Shown here piece by piece: positions 55,869 through 64,000 of a stretch of DNA of 64,000 nucleotides. Made by a program: the position numbers and the translations under genes. Location of the stretch: positions 1-64,000 of the forward strand of contig JADNRY010000319.1 of NCBI GenBank assembly GCA_015501585.1. Direction: 5' to 3'. Below the pieces are notes generated by a model. That model ran no database searches, was not told the origin of the DNA, and saw nothing but the letters and a program-made list of their open reading frames with translations. Every line of letters begins with the position of its first letter. Position 1 is the stretch's first letter. The DNA is from Rhodocollybia butyracea (taxonomy: Eukaryota; Basidiomycota; Agaricomycetes; Agaricales; Omphalotaceae).

Positions 55869-58083
55869 ATGTCCTCTGACTACGATATCTCCGACGATGA
55901 GAATGACTATTACGATTCAGATGAGATGATGGACGACGTCCAAAACGATGGTAAAGCACCCCTTCTTCACCGCGGCTTGCAATGGGCGCGTGCTAAGTTC
56001 TTTCTAGACCAGGACGACGATGATATGGAAATGGATGACTACAACGATGACTTTAAGCTCAACACCGGCCCAAAGCGCAAGTCGTACGAAGTTGATTACT
56101 CATCTCTCAGCCAGACCTCGGTGGAGAAGTCAATGAGGGAGGATGTAGACCATATATGTGGAATTCTCGGCGTTGAGGTATGTATTTTCTTGTCTTTTCG
56201 TGAAGTTCCATGAGCTTACAGGCTGTTTGCGCACAGTCTCCTGTCGCAGCGCTGCTGTTGCGCCACCAGGCCTGGAACAAAGAGCGCCTAATAGAGAAAT
56301 ACATGGAAACACCTACAACGGTCCTCGTCGAATCTGGCGCAACGGTTCCGGAGCCTGTCGCTGCTCCAACACCGGTACGGTCCCATTCTGTGGACAAGTC
56401 CACTGCAGGCCCGTCATCATCGCGGCGCGCGACCAGATCCAGCTCCAAACTCTTATCGTCTTTAACTTCGCCCACTCGCCTATCCTTCCAGAAATCTAAC
56501 AGTATTTCTCCGTCCGGGACTGCTTCACCGTCCAAATCCCGCAAAGACACCAAATCAGAGGAACCAGAATCTTTCGTCTGTCCCATCTGCTTTGACGATT
56601 CGCCTGACCTCAAGCAACTCGCTCTCGACTGCGGACACGTTGCTTGCTCAGGGTGCTGGAACGCCTATACCACCTCCAAAATCCGCGATGAAGCCGAACA
56701 CTCGATTCGCTGCATGACAGAAGGCTGCGCCCTTGTTGCTTCGGATGACTTTGTCCGAAATATATTGTCAGACGCAGCTCCTGCCGGGACCGATGTGCAC
56801 GAGAATGCTGTCGCATGGAGTCGTTTCCAGGAGCTGCTCGTGCGCAATTTCGTTGCGGCCAATCAGAAACTCAAATTCTGCCCTTACCCAGGTTGCACAA
56901 ACACGGTTTCTTGCCCTTCAGCGGCAGGAAAATCAGTGATCACGTCTATTGTTCCAACTGTGTCTTGTGGTGCACGAGGTATTCCAGGTCGTCTTCGGAC
57001 AAAGCAGGCTCATCATCCAGCGGTGTTCTTCAGGCGAGGGAGCATGTCTTTTGCTTTGGCTGCACCATCGAGAGCGATCACCGGCCAGTCGTGTGCGCGG
57101 TTGCGAAGTTGTGGCTGCAGAAGTGCGAGGATGACAGCGAGACGGCTAACTGGATCAAGAGTAATACCAAGGAGTGCAGCCAGTGCCAGAGCACGATTGA
57201 GAAGAACGGCGGGTGCAAGTGCGTTTTTTGGCTTTTCTGTGTCCTACGTCTTCTGATGAGGTCTGATTTAGCCATATGACCTGCAAGAAATGCAAGTACG
57301 AGTTCTGTTGGGTCTGCATGGGTATGTCCGCTTAAATTTATTAATATACATTACGCTCATATTGTTATTTTAGGCCCATGGAGCGAACACGGAACAGCGT
57401 GGTACTCCTGTAATCGCTACGACGAAAAAGGCAGCATCGATGCTCGGGACGCTCAAAGTCGAAGCCGAGCGTCCCTTGAGCGATATCTTCACGTTAGTCT
57501 TTCTTTATGCACTCGCGATCGCTAATCATTTACTTCCCCTCCTCTAGTATTACAACCGCTGGGCCAACCATGAACAATCTGCCAAGCTCTCCGTCGAACT
57601 TTACGCCAAGACCGAGAAAAAGATGGAGGACATGCAGATCACATCTGAGCTCACGTGGATCGAGGTCCAGTTCATGAAGAAGGCTGTCGAGGAGGTGGAG
57701 AAGTGCCGCATGACGCTGAAATGGACGTACGCCATGGCGTATTACCTCGCCAGGGGCAACGAGAAGGATCTATTCGAGGACAACCAGAGGGACTTGGAGA
57801 AGGCGGTCGAGGATCTATCCGAGCTGCTGGAAAGCCCGATCGAGACGGAGAACATCCCTACTCTGAGGCAGAAAGTTACAGACAAGACGGTGTGTTGCCT
57901 TTTTTTCGCTTTGAAGCTATGGCGTGGCTTAACGATGTTTCGATTACGTGATAGGTCTACGTCCAGAAACGAAACGAGATTGTTTTAGAGGATACGGCTA
58001 CTGGGTTCCAGGACGGTCGCTGGAGATGGAACATCACTGTTGATGGGTTCGAGGACCCCCTTGAGGACTCTAAAGTGGACTAA
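55869..58083 (+). CDS. Ariadne-type RBR E3 ubiquitin ligase, one frameshift
   Basis: Transfers ubiquitin from E2 through a catalytic cysteine. Exons: 55869-56177, 56222-57218, 57272-57321, 57374-57492, 57548-57889 and 57955-58083, about 648 residues when the break is bridged. In order: acidic N-terminus ([20 protein letters not shown]); RING1 with VCPICFDD and [15 protein letters not shown] with [14 protein letters not shown] and [22 protein letters not shown]2 with [20 protein letters not shown] (the cysteine of GGCNHM is the active site) and [15 protein letters not shown]; and the helical Ariadne domain starting [21 protein letters not shown] one-base loss near 56985-56995 shifts the frame inside the IBR insert. 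Because this is a conserved single-copy type of gene and all else is intact, assembly error is the better explanation. Confidence 0.85.
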
Positions 58084-58747
58084 ATAGACCATGCGGAGGA
58101 CGAAAGAAGAGAAGTCGGGACTAGATTTGCCCTGCCCGACTATCCCGTTGTACGTTGTATCCTTTACTTTCACATCCAGCCATCCATCCCTACATACATA
58201 CATAACTTACATCTCTCAGAGCCCCTCCACATATCTATCTATCCGCTTGTTTTGTCGTTCTCGTGGTACCCACATAATGCTAAATTCATTTTCTGCGCGT
58301 GTAAATGTTTCTGGTGTATTTTTCAATTTGTATCCGGTGTCGACAGTCTCATTCATGTTTCCGCCAGTCGCCGCACCTTGGCCTTCGGCGCTGTTCGTTC
58401 ATACTGAATAGGAGTATCAAGTGGTCGGTCGAAGTCTTTGTCACTTGGCCAGCCCGTTCGTAACTTCAGCTTAGAGCCAACCTTCACCGTCGTCGACCAT
58501 GTCTTCGACTTCGCCAGTTCACCCAATCATTGTTTTCATTCGATGTACGGCTCTCCAGCCGTCGCTTGTCGACAAAGTTCAGATGTTGGAAATCGCCTTT
58601 CACGACACAGATGGAACAGAGCTTGCAACCGTCCATTCCATACCATTATTCCTTGTGCTGTAAAATGCGTTCTGAAGGTGTTTTATCGGATGGTTTTTCT
58701 ACTTTGTAATCGTGACAGCTGACCATATTTTTGGACATCTGTAAAAG
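58084..58747. other. intergenic with a possible small frame
   Basis: A plus-strand frame 58499-58663 (54 residues: MSSTSPVHPIIVFIRC ... VQMLEIAFHDTDGTELAT) looks mildly coding, but I cannot place it. The similarity to the F-box array begins abruptly at 58748. Confidence 0.3.
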
Positions 58748-59327
58748 TGGAACCTCCTCTAGCCAATTTTACTGCCATCACTCGTATCCTCCCATCTTTT
58801 CCTTTCCTTCGTAGTTTGAAGATTGGCAAGCGGGGTCCATCATCTTTTCCAATGGATCTTGATGGGCTACAGCTTTGGTCGATGTTCGAACCGTTTTTCG
58901 AGCTGAAAAGGCTTGAATGCCTTCACTATGACACTCCGCTACCCTTATCTGACCAGAATACGGCTAAAATCGCGTGTGCATGGCCTCATCTCGAAGATTT
59001 GGATTTATCCGCGGCCGGGGACTTGCCGTCTCTTCAATCTCTGATGCATTTCGCTAACTTTGAAGATTCTTTCCTATCCGATCCAACTTCAGACAACCAC
59101 CCCCACGCTCATGATTCGGATGCCTTCTCTTTCTATGCATCCGTTACGTTGTTTTCGGTGCGCTGTAGAGACTGATGTAATGAATGCTCTAGCTATTGCG
59201 CTAGGTCTGTATCAGATGTTCCCAAACCTTGTGGTGGCCGAAGGTAGGGGTAATGGTTGCGCCGGTGCAAGCAGTTTTGAACTCGTTTATCTTCCTTCGA
59301 GATCAAAACCGCCGAATCCAGGAGTAG
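58748..59327 (+). pseudogene. F-box-like array member 1, truncated
   Basis: Only the C-terminal third of the array gene. It begins inside the homologous segment PPLANFTAITRILPSFPFLR, continues LQLWSMFEPFFELKRLECLH and LPLSDQNTAKIACAWPHLED, then shifts frame near 59060 (the homologous SYPIQL segment is in another frame) and ends at the matching GGAGTAG. No F-box, no start. The breakpoint at 58748 is clean. Confidence 0.8.
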
Positions 59328-59787
59328 GTGGAGGCAGAGGACGGTCGACGAGAGCTTACTCCTTTACAATTACAACTAATGACGCACATTCGAGCGTTTG
59401 AAACGATAATTTTTATTCTTGTAGAATTAGGTCAAAGGTCGGCATCGTGTCGTGCTGGCGTTTGCGTCACTCCAACTTTTATGGGGAACCTAACTTTGGT
59501 CCCATTTTAACCTTCCATTGTATCCAAGTTGAAGTCAAGGTTGAAGTAAATGAACTAAGTATGCCGCGTCGAGATAAATTCGACGAAGATCACGTGCTCG
59601 ACTCACTCCTCGTTAAAACTAAAACTTAGCCTAGCCAGTCTTTTGCGAAGAGAATACTCGTTCGCTCATAATCTCTCAACTGTCAGTCTCTCAGAGTCAT
59701 TAGCCTTTGAGCTAACATTACTATTTTTTTTCGCTAGCTACGTCAAGACGGCTAGCCAGGCTATACTTTCTCATCTGTGCTGGCATT
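59328..59787. other. array spacer
   Basis: 3' flank of member 1 and 5' flank of member 2. The block TCGTGTCGTGCTGGCGTTTGCG near 59440 is shared with the flank of member 2 at about 61420, showing that spacer and gene were duplicated together. Confidence 0.55.
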
Positions 59788-61303
59788 ATGCTCAACTGTG
59801 ATGTTATCGCGATCATATGCTCCGAAGTCTCGAGTAGAAAAGATCTTCTGTCCTTAGGACTCGCTTCAAAAAAATTTCTTGGACCCGCTTTGGATGTTTT
59901 GTGGAAGAATATGAGTAGTATAAAGCCGCTGTTGTGTGTTCTCCCGGAAGCCACTCTGGTCAATGGGAAAAAGGCGCGTGTAGATTAAACATTTTGTTAG
60001 CCCTATGTTCGCTGAGTCCTGACCATGGTTGTAGGTGTTTCTACGGCCAATCGCTCCATCGTCTTGGGATCGTCTACATTTCTACACTTCCCGTGTCCGC
60101 GAATTCAATGAACCTCGCTGGATAAACGAGCGGACTATACCTCCCTCCGTATACGCATACCTTGGCCAAGGAAAGCCCATTTTCCCAAGACTTAGAACAC
60201 TCCAGCTTACCCACCGGTCATGCAACTCGAGCTCATTCACGCTGTTCTTGGCTACTAGTTTGCAGGTGGTCTCATGGCCTTGCGATCTCCCGTGGTTTTC
60301 ATTTGAATCCGATTCGAGGTCTGAATTTGATTTGGGGTCTTCTCTCGCCCTTCTTGTTTCAAAGAGTCCAGGATTGAAATCCTTGACTCTCAAGAGTTAT
60401 ACTTATTCCGGACTGTCGCTTTCACTAAGCTGTCTCCGTGCTTTAGAAAACCTCAACGTGATGGCGCTGTCTCACCTTGAGATGGATTTCATCCAGACTG
60501 TTGCCTTGTTACCAAGGTTGACCTATCTCTCTTTGTCTTTACCTGCCGGAATTTTTCTTGATTATACGGGCGTTGGGATTGGATTCCCGTCATTGACAAA
60601 ATTTCAGCTTAAAGGATCACCTCTCGACCTACACAAACTCTTAGCGGCTCTCAGACCTCAGGCACTCCAGGATCTGACCCTTCATTGGGAATTTGAAGAT
60701 GTCGCAGACCCTCCTCTAGCCGATTTTGCAGCCGTTACTTGTATCCTCCCATCCTTTCCTTTCCTTCGGAGGTTGAGGATTATACAGCAATCTCGTTCGT
60801 TATCTCCGGGGGTTCTCGATGAGCTACAGCTTTGGTCAATATTCGAGCCACTGCTGGAGCTGAAAAGGCTTGAATACCTCGACTATTCCACTCCACTACC
60901 CTTATCAGACCAGAATACAGCTAGAATTGCCCATGCATGGCCTCATCTTGAAGACTTAGATTTAGATTTATGTTCAATTGGTGACTTACCACCTCTTCAA
61001 TCTCTCATACATTTCGCTAGGCATTGTCCCAAATTGAAGGTTCTTTCCTATCCAATCCAACTTGGGGCAACTCTCTCAGCTGTGATTCAGATCCCTCCTA
61101 CTGTTTTAATGCATCCGTTAACTCACTTTTGGTGCGATGTGGAGGACGATACAATGAATGCCACAGCTATCGCACTAGGTCTACATCAGATCTTTCCGAA
61201 CCTGGTGCAAGCTGGAGGTGCCGGTGATGGTTGGGCTGAGGTTGAAGGTATCTTGAAGTCTTTTATTTTCCTTCGAAACCAAAACCGCCAACTCCAGGAG
61301 TAG
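59788..61303 (+). CDS. F-box-like protein, array member 2 (intact)
   Basis: Exon 1 59788-59973 encodes a degenerate F-box: MLNCDVIAIICSEVSSRKDL, LLSLGLASKKFLGPALDVLW, then LPEATLVNGKK. Exon 2 60035-61303 begins VFLRPIAPSSWDRLHFYTSR and consists of leucine-rich segments (LTYLSLSLPAG, LQDLTLHWEF, LRRLRIIQQ, LEDLDLDL), ending LRNQNRQLQE; 484 residues. The intron starts GC, not GT (AAAAAG|GCGCGT), while the sister gene has AAAAG|GTATGT at the same place. No GT in the vicinity keeps the frame, so this is a GC-AG intron or a splice mutation. It is the only array member with a complete frame. Confidence 0.75.
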
Positions 61304-61905
61304 ATGACGGAGCACGATGTAATACCTAGTACACAATCACAACCAGTGACGAGTGCTCGAGCCTTGAACGATAGATTGTCGTTCTTATAAAGTGAGGTGA
61401 AAAACTGCATATTGTATCCTATCGTGTCGCGCTGGCGTTTGCGTCGTGCTTCTGGACTTCAGCTCTCGACGTATCGCGGAACCTGGTAAACCAGGATGAT
61501 AATCCTGTAGTAAGTATTAATTAAACATGTTGATTGAGACCGAAGATTCAAGTTGTGAAATGAACTACCGCTGATGTCGATGAAGATCCCTGTAAGCCGT
61601 TGAGTATTAGTCTCCCCTAGGCAGGCTCGTTACACACTGACGTACGGATGTGTGTGTATAGAGCGTCTAGCTTATGTATGAAACAGAAACAACTTGAAGC
61701 AAATTTAATTTTGGCTTGATTCACGACTTCCTAATCGATCCGAGTTTACATGCCCTCCGACGAGAAAGTCCAGTCTCGACAAATTAAACTTTGTCGTGTT
61801 GATGATCACGTCAGCCTTGCTCTTCGCTCTCGACTCTCTTGAACGAACAACTTCGCTCACTACAAGACGGCTGGCCAGGCTACTTTCTCATCTGTGCTCG
61901 GCATT
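61304..61905. other. array spacer
   Basis: Flanks of members 2 and 3. Shares the GTCGCGCTGGCGTTTGCGTC block with the other spacers. No independent gene. Confidence 0.55.
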
Positions 61906-63405
61906 ATGCTTAACTGTGATGTTATCGCAATCATATGCGCTGAAGTCTCGAGTAGACGAGATCTTCTGTCCTTGGGGCTTGCTTCGAAAAAGTTTCTCGG
62001 ACCCGCTTTGGATATTTTGTGGAAGGATATGAGTAGTATAAAACCGCTGTTGTCAGTTCTCCCGGAAACCACTCTGGTCAATGGCCAAAAGGTATGTGTA
62101 GATTAAAAATCTTATTTTCCTGCGACTTTCGCTGACCGTGATGGTAGATGTTTCTACGGCAAATCGCTCCGTCCGAGTCGTCTTGGGATCGTCTACACTT
62201 CTACGCGTCCCGCGTTCGCAGTTTTTATGAGTGTATCGGGAATGAGCCGGATGTACATGACTCTGTGTATACGTGCCTTAGCCAAGGAAACCCTATCTTC
62301 CCAAGGCTTAGGACGCTTGAGCTAACCGATCGGACCTGCACTTTGAACTTATCTATGCCATTCTTAGCTACCAATTTGCAGAAGGTGTGGTGGGGTCGTT
62401 CGTCGATGTGGCCACTATTAAGTCCCCCAAGCTTGGAATCTGACTTGGGACCTTCCCTCGCCCTTCTTGTTTCAAAAAATCCAGGACTAAAGTCTCTGAC
62501 TCTTGACCAGAAGACTTATTCTGGACTGTCGGTTTCACTAAGCTGTCTCCGTCATCTGGACTTCCTCTCGGTGCATTCCTCGACTCACCTGGAGATGGAT
62601 TCCATTCAAGCCAATAGCCTTGTTACCCAAGTTGACCAATCTCCGTTTGAAATTACCTGTCGGAATCCTTAATTACCCAGGGGTTGAGAGTGGATTTGCA
62701 TCATTGACGATAATGCAGCTCAAGGGATCAACTCTCAACTTAGGTAGATTTCTAGCAGCGGCTCGACCTGAAGCACTACAGGATCTGACCATTGATTGGG
62801 AATTTGAAAATGTCAAGGACCCCCATCTAGTGGAGATTGCAGCCATCACCCATATCCTCCCGTCCTTTTGTTTCCTTCGGATTTTGAAGATGGAAAGGAA
62901 ATGTTCTTTATTCTCTTTTCCCAGTGATCTCGATGAGCTACAGCTTTGGTCAATATTAAAACCGCTGCTGGAGCTGAAAAGGCTTGAACACCTCCATTAT
63001 TCCGTTCCACTACCCCTCTCTGACCAGAATACCGCCAGAATTGCCTGTGCATGGCCTCATCTCAAAAATTTATCTGTGTCATCAGTTGGTGACTTACCAC
63101 CTCTTGAATCTCTAGTGCATTTCGCCAGATATTGTCCAAATTTGGAGAGTCTTGCCTAACCAATTCAGAATCAGACAACTCCTCTAGCTATAGTTCAGAT
63201 GCCTCCCGCTCTTTCTCAGCATCCACTGTCCAGTTTTCGGTGTGATGTAAAGACTAATATAGTAAATGCCCCTGCTATTGCACTGGCTCTGTTTCAGATC
63301 TTCCCGAACCTTGTCTATCTACATGGCCCTGGTAGTGGCTGGCGCCAGGTGGAAGCTATTTTAGACTCGTTCATTCTCCTTCGAGACCGTCAACTCCAGG
63401 AGTAG
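61906..63405 (+). pseudogene. F-box-like protein, array member 3, broken
   Basis: Exon 1 61906-62091 is intact (MLNCDVIAIICAEVSSRRDL, LASKKFLGPALDILWKDM), with a normal GTATGT donor; exon 2 starts at 62148 (MFLRQIAPSESSWDRLHFYA). The frame shifts near 62605-62635 (homologous LLPKLTNLRLKLPVGILNYP continues in another frame), and a nonsense codon at 63157-63159 replaces the tyrosine of the SYPIQL motif in member 2 (TAT to TAA). The rest, NAPAIALALFQIFPNLVYLH to DRQLQE, is still readable. Two independent lesions make this a real pseudogene rather than a sequencing slip. Confidence 0.8.
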
Positions 63406-63889
63406 ATGAAATGGGAAGAAGGAGCGATCCTGTGACTAGTTCTAGACTCGGTTTATACAATCGCATTTGATGTATCTTGGTGGCGAGCGTTGAGGTTGCA
63501 TTTTGAAATGATATGTTTTTTGTTATACTTATGTGAGGTCAAAGACGTGTACTTATTGTGTGACGCTCAGGCTGGCGTTTCAATCGCGCTTTTAGTTTTT
63601 GAAAGATTTTTCCAAACACTTAACCCATGGTGTCTTGTGGAACCCGGACTAGAGTGGTATCGCTTGACGACGATTCTGTGCTTGGGAAAACAGTCGATCC
63701 GCTTTCAGCTCCGTTTATGACTTTTGTTCGTGAGCCCGCGTTAGACGCTGACTTGGGCCACCTTATTCGGACTATATCGCCCCTATCGACGCTCTTCTCG
63801 TACCACGATCTACCTGATATAAACCGTATTGCTGTCAAGATACTCTTGCGAATTGTCACCATTATAGCACACTCGTTTGAGCTGCCATT
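63406..63889. other. array spacer
   Basis: Flank of member 3 and 5' flank of member 4. No gene. Confidence 0.5.
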
Positions 63890-64000
63890 ATGCTCAACTA
63901 CGATGTTATTATGATTATTTGCGCCAATACCCCGAACAAACAAGATCTTCTATCCCTGGCCCTCACTTCAAAAGTTTTCCTTGAGCCCGTCTTGGATGTT
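63890..64000 (+). CDS. F-box-like protein, array member 4, cut by window end
   Basis: MLNYDVIMIICANTPNKQDL followed by LSLALTSKVFLEPVLDV, aligning with exon 1 of members 2 and 3. It is more diverged than they are from each other. It continues beyond the window, so its state is unknown. Confidence 0.65.
   Translation, partial: MLNYDVIMIICANTPNKQDLLSLALTSKVFLEPVLDV

Overview
This is nuclear DNA from a filamentous basidiomycete, most likely an agaricomycete mushroom. The case rests on many 45-65 bp GT-AG introns, expanded F-box-like families, small secreted anchored proteins, single-pass proteins with fungal ectodomains, a fungal SLATT protein, and foldback and LTR elements. I see no rRNA, no CRISPR array and no bacterial operon structure. 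Families were assigned by eye from motifs; no search was run.

Layout. 0-0.84 kb: 3' end of a cytochrome P450. 2.0-4.8 kb: a tandem duplication with two copies of an unrecognised two-exon gene. 6.5-8.9 kb: a DUF1349 gene and an F-box gene head to head. 9.0-18.2 kb: five tandem copies of a three-exon small secreted, C-terminally anchored protein, each with the same TATA box; a terminal-inverted-repeat (TIR) element sits upstream of copy 3 and carries a smaller hAT-like element inside it. 20.0-23.1 kb: a membrane protein with a long proline-rich tail of 26-residue repeats. 23.7-29.7 kb: an F-box-like gene, a SLATT gene, a WDR26/Gid7-like WD40 gene and a DUF2470 membrane protein. 30.3-34.0 kb: an inverted pair of F-box genes. 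34.4-35.4 kb: a leucine-rich F-box-like remnant.

35.8-52.7 kb is a transposon graveyard. It holds a hAT-like element with a pogo-like element inside it, another hAT-like element, a cysteine-rich relic, and a MULE transposase gene broken by a solo LTR and a foldback element. It also has two related foldback elements, a gag-only LTR retrotransposon on the minus strand, and a solo LTR of the same retrotransposon family.

53.1-64.0 kb returns to genes: a broken inverted copy of the DUF2470 gene, a membrane protein with two frameshifts, an Ariadne-type RBR ubiquitin ligase, and a tandem array of four F-box-like genes in different states of decay; the last runs off the window.

How the genes relate. 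I see no biosynthetic cluster. Possible ubiquitin-related functions recur (F-box-like proteins, the RBR ligase, the Gid7-like protein), but this reflects family expansion rather than one pathway. The main processes visible are local duplication, inverted duplication and nested transposition. About half of the recognisable genes carry a single-base frameshift, several in homopolymers, so assembly error must be separated from true gene loss before calling them dead.
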